Shown: positions 12,197-24,436 of the stretch, in pieces
Layout: the number at the start of each line of letters is the position of its first letter
Position numbering within the stretch: position 1 is the stretch's first letter
Origin: Liolophura sinensis
Lineage: Eukaryota; Mollusca; Polyplacophora; Chitonida; Chitonidae
NCBI RefSeq assembly: GCF_032854445.1
Contig: NC_088300.1
Span: 69,416,984 to 69,480,983 of the forward strand
Direction of reading: 5' to 3'
DNA: 64,000 bases
Translations under genes and position numbers: made by a program
Notes under the pieces: model-generated
The model's input: the letters and a program-made list of their open reading frames with translations, nothing else
Databases searched by the model: none
Told to the model about the DNA's origin: nothing

Positions 12197-12360
12197 TTTT
12201 TATTTATTTGATTGATGCTTTATGCCGTACACATGAATATTTCCCTTTATACGACGGCGGCTAACATGATGGTGGGAGGAAACCAGACAGAGCCCGGGGG
12301 AAACCAACGACCGTCTGCAGGATGTTTGCAGACCTTCCCACGTAGGGTCGGAGATGCGGT
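12197..12360 (-). mobile_element. Family B SINE, 5'-truncated
   Basis: The TTTA tail, 'gatgctttatgccgtacaca', 'acgacggcggctaacatgat', 'cagagcccgggggaaacca' and 'cttcccacgtagggtcgga' appear in family order; the head is missing. Confidence 0.85.
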
Positions 12361-13147
12361 AGATTTCTAGTAAATGTATGACTTGTATGAAATAAACCTG
12401 GGGAGCACGTAAATCTCATGCACTGAAATATTAATTTGTGGTAGGCTGTGAACTCAAGCCTGTAACACACATGTTAAGGTACCACCCCTTATAGATCAGT
12501 CTGGATGGTGTTATGTCTTAAACTTTTGTGGGTGATACTCTTTTCTAGAAAGTAGAATTATATATCAACAGTGATTACTTCCATGTTTGTAGCTCTAACA
12601 CAAAACTATGATATCCTTAAATTGCACGTTAATATTAATTCTTTAGATACAGGGAGCATACGTAAACTGTGAATGAAATTGAAGAATGTGGTGCAAATCT
12701 GTAAAAAGACTTTCTTATAGACTGGATTGGTAGGTATCTTTCTTGACAAATGTTATTCACAATACACAGTGGCTGGTAGGCTATCTAGGTTGTATGGTGA
12801 ATGGTTTTCTCGAGGTACTGTAACTGGTTTCATTGGCCCATAAAATTGACCAACACCATGCAAGTGGGCAAATTTTATGTACAGCATAAAAATAATTGCA
12901 TAAAACAATTGAAAAAGAATTTAACAAAAGGTACCCCATAAATTCCCTGCATGTGCAAAATATATACAATTTAACAAGAGTTTATATTGAGAACATTGCA
13001 ACCTCTGACCTTACTGACCATGTGGCATAAACCAGAGATACATGTGTACACTTCAAAAAGATTTTATTATTTAAGTTATAACTATTTGTCATATGTAAGT
13101 GTTTGTTATTTGATTTCAAAATCTGTAATGTATATGGCTCATACAAT
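12361..13147. other. Gene-free stretch
   Basis: No gene or repeat family recognised. Confidence 0.4.
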
Positions 13148-13179
13148 TAAACAAACAAACAAACAAACAAACAAACAAA
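13148..13179. repeat. (AAAC)n microsatellite
   Basis: About eight tandem AAAC units. Confidence 0.95.
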
Positions 13180-13267
13180 AAGAAACAGGAAGTAGGAGAT
13201 GAAAACAAGTTTGTAAGAAAATGAAATACGTGTATATTATTTATACTTATTATATAATGGGTGTATT

Positions 13268-13365
13268 TGATTGATTTATTTATTTGATTGAAGTTTTATG
13301 CTGTACCGAAGAATGTTTGACTACGGCAATGGCCAGCATTATGACGGAAAAAAACCCGGAAATTT
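13268..13365 (-). mobile_element. Family B SINE fragment
   Basis: Only the tail and the adjacent 'gttttatgctgtaccgaaga' and 'ggccagcattatgacgg' part remain. Confidence 0.75.
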
Positions 13366-14479
13366 GTCTGAAATTATATTGAAATTCAGCATTTTATTAT
13401 AAATAAATTCAATAAATAAATTCAATAGAGAAACAAAATAAATCTTAAACATATAACGGTTGGCCTATAGGCCTACATGTAGAAATGCCGATATCACAAT
13501 CTCTTTCATGAACCTCATGTCTGAAAGTTATTATTATTATCGTTATTTACACTTCATTTGCTGCACCATGCATTATTCGTTGTAGGCCTGCATCTTCTCA
13601 TGTCTCTACTTCTTTCGGATAACTATTTATTCATTTTATCAATACAGTGTGATGTAGCTGAAAAACAATTGCTATAATGTCATAGACAACAGGATATGGT
13701 AAAAGTAACCAAAAAATTCGATTTAATTTCTTTTGCCTATGTCCGCCGATGAGAGGCCTGTGAACGTCTTATGGCGTAAGCTACGATGTGTACTGTAATT
13801 ACCTTAACAATAAATAAATAAATAAAAGGAGCAGTAACTTTGTAACTAATAATTGGTGAGAAAAATATCTAGTAAAACTTGCCATTCCAAAAAGATCAGT
13901 TTACTTTCAAACAGACTGTGCGGATCGCAGATTTGCATGGGATTTTGATTGCTAGGGTACCTTGACGATGAAACTTTTTCGCGCCTTCGCTATTCGGACG
14001 TACGCCAACTTCGGCTACATGTAAAAGTGGCAAAGAAAGAAAACGCTGTTTAAAGGATTAACGGTGATTGTGTGTTACATGGCAGTGAAAATCATAAACG
14101 TGCAAATAATTTTTAGACTCTGGTTCGAATGACACTTTCTTTCCATAATTGTTTCAACATGTCCGCTACCATGAAAACCGGAAGTTCGGCGGCCATATTT
14201 ACCGTGTCTGACGAATACGACGGAAAAAAGAATTTAATATACACTTTACCTATAGGCCTCTTTTCGCTCGGCTCTGCCTTAGGCCACGCCTCCCTACGTT
14301 TGGTATAAATGGATTTTTATAAATGGGTATTATCTGACCACCTGATAATGGATTAGCCATAAAGTATTTGTTTGCTTTATTTTCATATTTGTTTGAGACG
14401 AATGTTTTGAGGCGAATCATTCTATTGATGACCACTTAGTTATAAATGTACAACAGCTATCGATGTAAGATTGGGGTTT
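13366..14479. other. Gene-free stretch with promoter-like motifs near 14170-14200
   Basis: A long AT-rich stretch with no exon recognised. At 14178-14185 there is CCGGAAGT (ETS core) followed by GCGGCCATATT (YY1-like), a combination typical of TATA-less housekeeping promoters in animals. No coding exon can be tied to it, so it is only a candidate. Confidence 0.35.
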
Positions 14480-14697
14480 CACTGCCACGCTACGACTATC
14501 TGACCCTTAGGCAATGATGTCGCGCATTCGAATCCAGCTCTCGCGGTTTCAGCTATGGTATAAAGCCAAGAGGCTTGTCAGACAGCTGACGTGAGTGGTT
14601 GATGAACCCCGGGAGCTTCGGCTTCCTAGGCCCAAAAACGTGACCACCGTTATATAAGTCGAAAATTCTTACGCACGACATTTAGCACCAGTTAAGT
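14480..14697 (+). mobile_element. tRNA-derived SINE, third type
   Basis: Contains a B-box-like attcgaatcca (about 14528), a body with 'ccccgggagcttcggcttcc', and a 3' part 'cgtgaccaccgttatataag'. The later 3' part resembles the SINE at 24849-25090. No clear target-site duplication. Confidence 0.6.
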
Positions 14698-15454
14698 AAA
14701 CCATAATATACACAACTCTCAAAATACATGCAACCCTTATAACAGTCTTTACTGCCACGTTTGGGTCTCCTCCTACCCAGGTATTTTTGTATGTTGTTTG
14801 AGCAAGTTTGCCTTCTGCATGGGATAAGTGGAATATAGAATTTAAATTAAGGCGTTTAATCGACTACTTTTCCATCTTTCTAATATTTTAAATAAACATG
14901 ATAAAAAATATAAGTAAACAAAAGCCTTTGTGTGACATCTACACCCAGGTGTGTGCTAATCAGTGGATAGGTCAGTTATTCATATCAACCAAAAACAGTC
15001 AACCATTCAATCAATTGATTAATCAATCGAATCAAATTGCTTTTGAGGAATATATTCATCAAGCTGCCTGTCAACAAATGAAGGAATCAATGATGGTGGT
15101 TTCCTTTCATTTTGTTATCAACTGATCAAGCAATATATCGCCACTCTTTCATGCCAGTCAATAAATTAATAAATCAGTCAGCCAATTTCCTCAAATCAAT
15201 CAATCAATGAATAAAATCGTACCGTATAGTTTAAATATGTTGATATTACATCTTTCGTAAAACGTCAGGCAAAGGTCAAAAACACAAATCTGGACAATGG
15301 TCATAGACTTTTAATGTAGAAAATGAAACTGTACAATGCTGCCCTTTATGTACATATGTACAAACATATAAATCTACCTTAGGAAATAACAGGTACCGCT
15401 GTCGAAGCTTAGAAAAGGAAGGGAGGAAAAGGACACGTTTATTCGCTGATCCAC
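14698..15454. other. Gene-free stretch
   Basis: No gene recognised. An AATC-rich low-complexity segment (caatcaatcaatgaat) occurs at about 15000-15210. Confidence 0.4.
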
Positions 15455-15505
15455 ATCGAGGTCGGGGTCAAGGTCAAGGTCGAGGTCAGGATCCGGTCAA
15501 GGTTA
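15455..15505. repeat. Hexamer array of AGGTC type
   Basis: About seven units of (a/g)aggtc or ggggtc in direct repeat, some with exact AAGGTCA. This matches the nuclear-receptor half-site AGGTCA, but a short hexanucleotide microsatellite would look the same. Confidence 0.7.
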
Positions 15506-17111
15506 CTGTTAGTGTGGACTGGGTTTGCAGCTTACAGCGTCTTTCCCATGGCGGCGACGAACTCTGTTAACAAACAGTCGGGTATATAAAGGTCGTGTTA
15601 AGAGACAACAGTAACAATGGCAGAGAAGAATTTTTTTATTACTACTACATGGGGCTATAATTGAAATAAAGACTTGTTTTGAAGTACAACACACAGGTGA
15701 ATAGCGATGATTACACGCTCCAAGTACGAACTAGGCAATGCTGCATTTAGAATCAAGATTGACAAAAAGGTCAACCTCAAGCGAAGACGTACTCATTATT
15801 GACACATGAAAAACTCTAAATACTGTGTCTGTTTGATTCTTGTGTATGTGTTGACCACCTGCCATACCGATGACATGTTAATGTGAATGGAAAACGTAAA
15901 GACACGACGCTAAAACACTATTAAACCTATATCTGTAATGGATGTGCCTGAGCACCAACGCGAACGCGTTTTGTTTTATTAAAGCAATTACATGATTTAC
16001 AAAGAACACTCGTTAAGTGCTAAAACACGAATCAGTCTGCCGTTCCGGTTCGGTAATATACGTTTAATACCCTTAGTTAATAACATTGCCCATAAATCTA
16101 TGTTTATTATTATTGCCCTCCTGTAGGTCATTGGGGTTTTGTACCTCGTGATAAGTTTTTGACAGCTGATGTGTTATACATATTAAGTTGTAAAACGTGT
16201 ATACAGCTCGGGAAATATTGCCGTTAAACAGCTGGGCCTGTACCACTTGTAATCAGTCTGTAATGGCCTAAGGATATAATGACAGGATTAACAGCTATAC
16301 AGTATCTGTCACACGGTAAAATCTTTCCGTTTGGTCTGAGAAAACATTGTTTCAGATATGAACACAAGTCATGTCAAAAGTTGGTAATTTACACCTGAAA
16401 TGACCAATCTAATTTTAGTGCTACTGTTACCCGCATAATGCAGAGTATTGCGTGTCATGATGTTATCAACCAGCGACTAGCCCTTGGGGTATAACATTAC
16501 CGAAGAAGAACAATACAAAGCAAGTTTAATTACACAGTGACAGTTGATTACAAGACCTCATATCACATGACAAACACACTGAAAAAATCTCACGATGGGC
16601 AATTTAGGCCTGTTAAATGTTATAGTCTGTGTAACTGTTTGTCTGTTTGTTTTCCCACTTGTTTGTTTATCTGTTTGGGTGTTTTCCTTATAGTCCATTT
16701 GCTTGTGGCTTTCACTAACTGTAAATTTTGCTGTGTATAGTGTTGTGAAAGAAAAGTATAATTCCAGAAAAGGAGCAGTCCAGGAACATATTAGAGCAGT
16801 CGCGGGACAAACTTTGTAGCCTAATGCTTCAGTTTTAAATATGCTGTTAAAATATACTTACCATATAGATTTGACAGATTAAGTCACGACTAAAACTTTT
16901 CCTTTATCGTCTATACCATCAGATATCTCAGTGTTATTACATTTTTTTATATAAAATTAAATATAGTGAATACAGTAAAAGCTTTGTCCCATTTTACATA
17001 GATTGCAATAGACCCGTCTTATACCCATGTACCGCATTCTCGTTTTCTCTACCGATAATGCTGATAGTCAACACTTTTCAGTATGGTTTTAAACATCAGT
17101 CAAATCATTCA
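15506..17111. other. Gene-free stretch, includes the 3' flank of the EF-hand gene
   Basis: No coding exon recognised. The 3'UTR of the EF-hand gene must begin at 17111 and run leftwards; no convincing AATAAA was found close by on the minus strand (the nearest variant is ATTAAA at about 16524). Confidence 0.4.
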
Positions 17112-18743
17112 TTAGAGTATCCTAAACTCTTCTGAATAGCAGAAAAAACCTGGCCAAAAACAAATTGTAAAAAGCCAATCTTACCTGCGTAGTCGATGGT
17201 GCCACTGTTGTCTATGTCCACAGCCCTGAACAAGGCGTCCACATCAGCGTCCACTCTGAGCTTCTCGAACACGTACCGGATATCCTGCTTGGAGAGGAAA
17301 CCGGTTCCACTCTTGTCGTAAATTCGAAAAGCCTCGCGATACTCCGTATCCACGTTCCTCAGCTGCTGGAATGTGGCCACGTAATCAATGAACGCTTGGA
17401 AAGTGACGCCGCGAGCTGAAAAGCAGAAAACGGCTACATTATTTATCTATTTATTTATTTATTTGATTGGTGTTTTACGTCGTACTCAAGAATATTTCAC
17501 TTATACGACGGCGGCCAGCATTATGGTGGGTGGAAACCCGGGGGAAACCCACGACCATCCGCAGGTTGCTGCATGACCTTTCCACGTACGGCCGGAGAGG
17601 AAGCCAGCATGAGATGGACTTGAACTCACAGCGACCGGATTGGTGAGAGACTGTTAAGTCATCACGCTGCGCTAGCGCGCTAACCAAAAGGCTACATTAA
17701 AAACTGATGCAAAAAAAGTTAACATAAGCAAAGGGTCAAACGACACGCTCACACGATTTAGAACAAAGATTTCACACAGTATGATCTGAGGAATTCTGCA
17801 TTTTTGATTTCAAGCTCAATCCATGCAGAAGAAATCTTTGTTTTTCCCTCTTAAGAAGAAGTGGTTGTAAAAATACAGGAATGTGCAACCTTGCAACAAC
17901 AACGCTCAATTTACCATGTACTTATTGCCCCTTAAACAAGCCGAATTAATGGCGATGTAACCCGAATACACCCTGGATATCACATATGATGACAAATGTA
18001 AAAAAGCTGGCTTTCTTTTCAGATAACTTACAGTCAACACTGATGGCATCTATGATTTGAGAGATTTCCGAATCCGTGGGATCCCGACCAAGTCTCACGA
18101 GAAGAGAGTTCAGCTCACGGCGACCAATCAGGCCGTTCACAGCGGTGCGGTTAAACCAGCTGACAAAACCTGCACGGATAAATGGTAAAACAGTTCTAAA
18201 TCAACTAACGACAGATAGGGAACAATAATGTTCTGGAAAGTTGATGTCGTCTAACACACAGGCCCATTTTTAAGTGAACTGTCTGTGTTAAAATACAGCA
18301 TGACAAAAATGACAAACAAACTTACATCGAAGTGGTTAAAATATTGCACTTCCACAAAGTTGCAAAAAATATGATGTTCGTGAAATTCCGAGAAAAGATT
18401 GCAAATGTTAGGCTTATAAGAATAGGTCCACCTACCGCCGTACTGGGCTGGGGAAATCTTCGAGACAGACTGAAACCCAAAGAACAGATAAAGTAATTGT
18501 CGTTTGATAGGAGCATCCCTAAATTGTTGCCGAGCACTTTACTGATTTCTAGATTCTGACTAAATAAATTTCATACCTTCAGATTAAAAAAAAAACAAAA
18601 CAAACAAAACAAAAAAAAAAAGATTCATGAAACAATGATATGTAGCGACGTACAAACTATGTACATTATTTAGATAGATAGATATATGTATATATTAATT
18701 AATACTTAAATGGACATGAAATATGCAACAGAGGGCTCACCAT
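17112..18743 (-). CDS. Calmodulin-like EF-hand calcium-binding protein, 141 aa
   Basis: Five exons on the minus strand: ATG at 18741-18743, then 18436-18469, 18032-18169, 17185-17415 and 17112-17131 (426 nt with stop), all with GT/AG borders. The protein aligns along its length with the calmodulin/troponin C/myosin light-chain superfamily. EF1 (about residues 20-31) keeps the loop Gly, Ile and final Glu but has no acidic ligands; EF2 is shortened; EF3 (92-103, DKSGTGFLSKQD) ends in Asp rather than Glu; EF4 (125-136, DIDNSGTIDYAE) is canonical. It probably binds one or two calcium ions and acts as a cytosolic sensor or light-chain-like subunit. An intron directly after the start codon is also typical of calmodulin genes. 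The last intron is only 53 nt; the acceptor was chosen because it restores Glu at loop position 12. Intron 3 carries a family B SINE. The partner is unknown. Confidence 0.85.
17441..17689 (-). mobile_element. Family B SINE, nearly full length, in an EF-hand gene intron
   Basis: The best-preserved family B copy: TTTA tail, 'gattggtgttttacgtcgta', 'acgacggcggccagcattat', a body with 'gaggaagccagcatgagat', and the head end 'cgctgcgctagcgcgctaac'. Flanked by ggctacatt at 17432-17440 and 17690-17698 (target-site duplication). It has the same orientation as the host gene's antisense strand feature, i.e. both read on minus. Confidence 0.92.
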
Positions 18744-18841
18744 GCTTAATTACTGATGGAGTGGGACAGTTTCTGTTTCGGAGAAGCTCTTCGCACTCAG
18801 CCTAGGGCTCTCTGCTGCTGACACATGGTACTACCGGAGCT

Positions 18842-18849
18842 TATTTATA
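18842..18849 (-). promoter_or_regulatory. TATA box of the EF-hand gene
   Basis: Minus-strand TATAAATA, about 100 bp upstream of the ATG at 18743. The predicted transcription start is near 18815. Confidence 0.7.
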
Positions 18850-20397
18850 CCGTGTCGAGTACCTCGGGGTTAGAAGGTGAACGCAGAATTCATACATGTA
18901 GACAAAACCACTGGAGCATGTCCACAGCTAGGAGTCGACTTTAAAAGCTGTAAATTTGACTTCGTGTTTAAGTTAAGAATGTAACTATTACTATGCATAA
19001 TAAAGGTCAAAGTTCACTGCCATTTATTATGTGGCAGGCTCCTACGATTCCATTGGTGGATGGTGTAATTTTTATCATTTACATTGCAGGCTTTAAAGGT
19101 AATTTTCATGAGAAACAATGCACTGCTCATTTTTGAATTTGATTATAATAAAGGCCGTCTGCAATTAATAGTAGTCGTGTGTTAAATGCATCTTTTTATC
19201 ACTGGGTTTCATCTCAAAACTTGGATCTGTATGCAAATACGGATTTCCGTTTTATGTGGTAGAAATCAGCTTTAAGAGATATATCAATTTTTTTTCATAA
19301 CTTGGAGTACCAGATTTTAGAAACTCTTTGCACAGCAAATTACTTGTCATTCATGTCTTCTTCAAGTGTATTTAGATAGTCAGCAGTTCTTTTAAATACT
19401 GCATAAAAATGAAATTTATTTACAGCGCATAGTATTAAAGTTATTAAAAGAGTCTACTCTTCCGTTGCCCTTTAGATTTGCAGTTTAGTCTTTACCACTA
19501 GGAATTATTGCCATGCAATTTCATCTCTTGTGTATGTCTTAAAGGTACAGCACCATTCTTTCACGTGTGCAACGTACAGGCGACTTCATAAATAATTCCT
19601 TCACATGACAAGTTAAGAAAAGCGGAAACTATTGTTTTACCACATTTAAGTTCTTAACACATATGATCTATTAACTTATACATATTTTGATGAAATTAAT
19701 TTTTGACATTAATCAAGCTGAGATTTTAAAAGTTTTATTTATACTATGGCTGCCTTTCTCATAACATTTCATGCATGTTGTGCGTCATGTTGTGTGAATT
19801 GTGTTGTGTGAGTCACGTCTATCCACAACAAGTAATATCGAGAGCTATACATTGCATGATAACGGCATGGTCAAGACTAGAACTAGAAAATATGCAGCGT
19901 CATGCGGGAAAGTGTGAACTTGAAAAGATTCGTGTTAGAAACAAGGACGAGTTTGCAATCGATACATCATCCTGGAAAACATCGATGTTGTGTTGCAATC
20001 AGATCGCTCGTTAAATGAATTGCCAATATTAAGAGATATACTCTCTTATTAATGAGACTAAAACCTATGATAATTATCATAATCTATGCGTGGCAACAGA
20101 CATTCGTATGCCTTCTGTCAACCCATAAGGACATTCCATGTCAATAATAGGAAGGGCAATTGACAAAAGACGTATAACACAAACCACCAAAGAATTAAGA
20201 AAATAGAACGAATTCTGGCAAAGAGAAGCAGTCAACAGTGTTCAGTGATGTTGGAAAGACGCAAGGTATGTTCTAGGCGACTGAGTGAAATCGGTAGTCA
20301 AATCATATACCATGCTAGAATATCAGCTGTTGATAGCAAAATATGTATCTCGGTTGCGCATTGATTGCAACTTTTCATATATCCAACGTGGCGATCT
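18850..20397. other. Gene-free stretch upstream of the EF-hand gene
   Basis: No gene or repeat family recognised. Confidence 0.4.
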
Positions 20398-20410
20398 AAT
20401 TAATTAACGA

Positions 20411-20755
20411 GTGAGTGAGTGAGTGCTTGGGGTTTAACGTCGTACTCAACAATTTTTCAGTCATGTGACGACGAAGGAATCATTAGGGTGCATGTACGTG
20501 TAATGTGCCTCCTTGTTGCAGGACGAATTTCCACCGCTCTTTTATTTAGTGCTGCTTCACTGAGACGACTTACCGAAGGCAAGTAAGCCGCGCCGCCCGA
20601 GCCATTATACTGATACGGGTCAACCAGTCGTTGCGCTATCCCCTTCATGCTGAACGCCAAGCGAGGAAGTTACAACTTCCTCTTTTAAAGTCTTAGGTGT
20701 GACTCGATCAAGGATTGATCCTGGATCTACCGATCCCGAAGCGGACGCTCTACCA
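20411..20755 (-). mobile_element. Family A SINE, head truncated
   Basis: Starts with the GTGA tail and ends inside the tRNA-like head, at 'gcggacgctctacc', so the A box is lost. A perfect 13-bp target-site duplication, aattaattaacga, is seen at 20398-20410 and 20756-20768, proving a 5'-truncated retroposition event. Confidence 0.95.
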
Positions 20756-20768
20756 AATTAATTAACGA

Positions 20769-21200
20769 TGAATACACCGCCCTAACCCTGGGTTAAGCGG
20801 AATTAGACACAATCATGAAGCAGAGCGCTAGAGTTTGAGAACGCCCTGTCTGTATTCACTTACAAGAGAGCGTTTTGATGGAATAACCTTGATACACTAG
20901 TTTTTGCAGTAAGAACTTGTGACGTTGATTAAAATTGTCACACAACACACATGACCTTACAAATGCTACAAGGCGATGTAGACGCTACATGCAGGACCCT
21001 TCGGTATATTGCTTTCCCAGTAAGGATAATACAAACTGTCAAAATTAAAACTGTCAAAATTAAAACTGTCCCTCCTGTTATACTGTCTGCGGGTCTTTCT
21101 GTTGGTTTACTAAATATTCCCGAGGCCTGGTCCTTCGCACTGTTTTAATGTGATTGTATGTTAAATGTGATGATAACACAGCATTTTGAGTATTTATAGA
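20769..21200. other. Gene-free stretch
   Basis: No gene recognised; contains a tiny triplicate of caaaattaaaactgt near 21035-21070. Confidence 0.4.
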
Positions 21201-22107
21201 CCAGTAACGTCTAATAAATTGCAATTAACATCGCTGCATTTTTTTTACCTAATTCTGCTTAAGTAATGGTACTAGGGGGCGTGTAAATTGCTACTATGCT
21301 TTCACATGAACAGGTAGATTAAAACCCTGACCGAGGTAAACTGACAAGAGGTCATATTTCACCGGTTACGTGGGACCATTTGTCAGCTATCAGATTGTTG
21401 TCGCTGCTCTGAATTTACTCTCTATACTGTTCGTCTTTAATTATTTTGTACAAATATAGTTCCAGATAAGATGTTCCATCTGGGCAGTCTGTGGTTTCCT
21501 TTAAATCCAGCCAAGATGGGTAAATTTCATTCAGTGCTTTTGCTATATGTGCATTGTTCAAAACTAGCACATCATCAATATGCCGTTTAATGAATGAAAA
21601 AGATCACCCTTTTAATTTCCCCCTAGCATAGAATCACGAATGGTTTTTTTGCTATTCAAGAAAAAAAAACAAAGAAGAAAAAAAAAACAAAGAATGAAAA
21701 GGACTCATCAATTCTTATGACTTAAAGCGGCAGTTGAACTAGCATAAGGTAGAATTGAACACGCGACCTCATTGAAACGTTTCATTCGGATGAGCCACGA
21801 GTAAGCCTCTAAGTAATTATATTTAATGAGGGCTATTTGGCTATTCACTATACTAATATAAAAAATGCAGCACGCATGGACAGTAAAATCGGACCAGCAA
21901 CGACAATTTGATAGTCGTTAAATGCTCAAACATAACCGGTGAAACACGGCCTCTTGTCATTTTACGTCGTATAGGGTTTTATTCTAATTGTTCAGGTATG
22001 CGCTTTAGCTGTAGCAACAGACGCCCTCTAGTATCATGGCTTAAGTAGAATTAGGTAACAAAATGCAATGATGCTACATGCAATTACAATATGTTAGACG
22101 TCACTGG
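21201..22107. mobile_element. Palindromic non-autonomous element with about 215-bp inverted arms
   Basis: The left arm (about 21201-21412) and the reverse complement of the right arm (about 21888-22107) align throughout. Shared blocks include the outer ccagtRacgtctaa, 'ttacctaattct', 'cttaag', 'tactag' followed by gggcgt, 'gacaagaggYc' and 'caccggtta'. The 475-bp centre has no coding capacity; it holds an A-rich run and a tRNA-like scrap (about 21745-21815). The arms differ by roughly 15-25 per cent by eye, so it is old. The ends resemble no family I can name with confidence; CAGT-type ends recall hAT elements, but no 8-bp target duplication is visible. Confidence 0.75.
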
Positions 22108-24051
22108 AGAATTTTCATGCATTTATCAGTGGTTTGTAGGATGAGTGATACAAGGACGCAGTTAAGTTGGATAAGTGAGTAACACTCGATCTGGAAATAT
22201 CCTTTGAAATGTCAATCCCATCACTACTCGCATATAAAATATGATTTGAAAAGAAGTGGATGTGTTTTTTGAAACTCGAAACTTTTCAGGCTACTCCTAA
22301 TTGCATGTAGGGAGATTTAATCCATGTTTTTATTCGTATTAATAGAATAACACTTTACTGCTTTGTTGCTGTGTGTTTTTGAATGCACTTTCCGCCACCG
22401 TTTTTGGTTGGTCGATTTGACCGGTCTAACCTCTGGGTCACTCTATTTTACGCGCGGTGTTGTTTACGTCTAGCAGCACCAGAGCCCATTGTGAACATGG
22501 CACTTTTAAGAAAGAGTGTGTATAATAAAATCCTCACAATGTCTATTACATTGAAGACGAACTATTTTCAATAGCTTTAATAAATCGTCTGAGGATGTGC
22601 CCAGTTTATGGCCAAAAATATAACCTGCTGTTAACGCTACGGGGCGTTGGGATCAAAGAATGAGAACATGGGATTTCTGTTGCCTAGCACATCATGTGAT
22701 GTCAACTTTTTGGGATGTCGTATTTTGTGTGACCTGTTTGACCTCTAACTTTAAAAGCATGTTCCACAAGGTCATTTCACCATTGGATTCACGCCTGTCT
22801 CTTGTATTAAATTACAAAAATACATTGATGTACGCATGCCCTGGAGTACTTTCAGCCTTCTTTCAGTCTCCATCACTTAGTAACGCCTGGATGGTCACAC
22901 TAAACTTTTATCCTTTTAGAAGGGAAAGGCGTATATTTGTCTTTTATATGCTGCATACCTGTCCTGTACATTCTAAAATGCCAAATTTACAGAGTACTAT
23001 CATTACCGATACTTGAAACATATGGAAGGACCCCGTGACGATGTCAGTAAATATCACAGTGTACAGTAGTTCTCATCTCTCATTATACTGAATAAAATAG
23101 GCATCGACTCCATTCAGCATGAAAATCGTTGGAAGAACTGTAGATGAGGTATTGAACTTATAATAAACTATATTAACTTTGTGAATAGATTTACCTGACG
23201 TCTCACATAAGCTCATCTAATTGGCGTCAGAGTGTGGTTACAGAAAGAAGCTGTAGTGTTTGTCAACCACTCCATTTGTCACCCGAGGACCAACTTACAT
23301 GAATATTAAACACACCAATGACGAAGATGACTTGCATCATTTACACCAGCATCATCATATCGAGCCCAGTTATATTGTTTAAAAATAGCTATTGATGTTG
23401 GAGACAAGGAAATTTGATGATATGGTTTATTTTATTCTGCAATATTGTAAATTTAGGTTTGTGCAATTCCTGAAAAATAAGTTGTTCTTGTTTTAGCCAT
23501 TCTTTTATACACTTTCTTAATGAATTCCATCTGTAAGTGAGAGTTGCAAACACATACTTTCAAGAAAGGACACAAGACTGTGCTAACGCTCATAGGCGCA
23601 GCAAATACTGTAACTGGGCGAAGGTTTTCCACATGAATCTAAAACAAAGTCTTCACTTTTCACTTTCCTTTGTGTGTTTGGACGGCACAAGATTTTGCAC
23701 ATGCACCTTACAACGACACAGAGTGGCCCTATATTTTTGTACATGTGCATGCGGTTTGCATGCGAGGAAATTTCACTTGCAGATACCTAACTGCGTATGA
23801 ATACCATATTGAATGGTATGGATGATCTACCCGATATGCTTTATTTGGTCGCTATCAGCCACCATACATGTTGTTATGTTGGTCACATTCACTTTATATT
23901 GTACATACGAAAATGAACGTCACAAAGCTGATGTCGATTTGTAAATGTTGCGGCTAATTCGAAACATGTTCATACTTTATCATCCAATTTGAAATCGCGC
24001 AACTGAAAGAAAGTTATACAATGGCTTAGACGAGTACTCCCAATACTTTTG
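22108..24051. other. Gene-free stretch
   Basis: Contains open frames of up to 118 codons (22660-23016) without recognisable domains, signal peptide or splice context; I do not call them genes. Confidence 0.4.
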
Positions 24052-24245
24052 GTGATTTGGTCTTTTACCCAGTGCTCAACAATATTTCACTTATACCACC
24101 CGAGCCATCATTAGTGTTGGATGAAACCGGGCAGGCCGGGTGGAAACCCATGACCGTCCATAGGTTGGTGGCAGATCTTACCACTTACGACCAGAGAGGA
24201 AGCCAGCATGAGCTGGACCTGAATTGATAGCGCTCACATTGGTAA
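24052..24245 (-). mobile_element. Family B SINE, strongly divergent
   Basis: Keeps 'caacaatatttcacttatac', 'aaacccatgaccgtccatag' and 'gaagccagcatgagctgga' in family order, but the start region has converged with family A-like text (ctcaacaat). It abuts the next copy directly. Confidence 0.75.
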
Positions 24246-24248
24246 GAT

Positions 24249-24436
24249 TTTTTTTGATTGGTGTTTTACGCCGTACTCAAGAATATTTCACTAATACGAC
24301 AGCGGCCAGGATTATGGTGAGTGGAAACCGGGCGAAACCCACGACCATCTGCAGGTTGCTTCTGGGTCCATTGGTAAGAGATTCATGAGCCATTGTGCGG
24401 CGCTAGTATGTTAACGCCCCGATCACGGAAGCCCCC
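24249..24436 (-). mobile_element. Family B SINE with internal deletion
   Basis: Starts at a poly-T run, continues 'gattggtgttttacgccgta' and 'aaacccacgaccatctgcag', then jumps to the head part 'ggcgctagtatgttaacgcc', losing the middle. It lies immediately next to the copy at 24052, suggesting insertion into that copy's end. Confidence 0.8.

Noticed and set aside
22660-23016. 118-codon plus-strand open frame
   Set aside because: No domain, no similarity to anything recognised, no codon or splice support; length is within chance for 64 kb.
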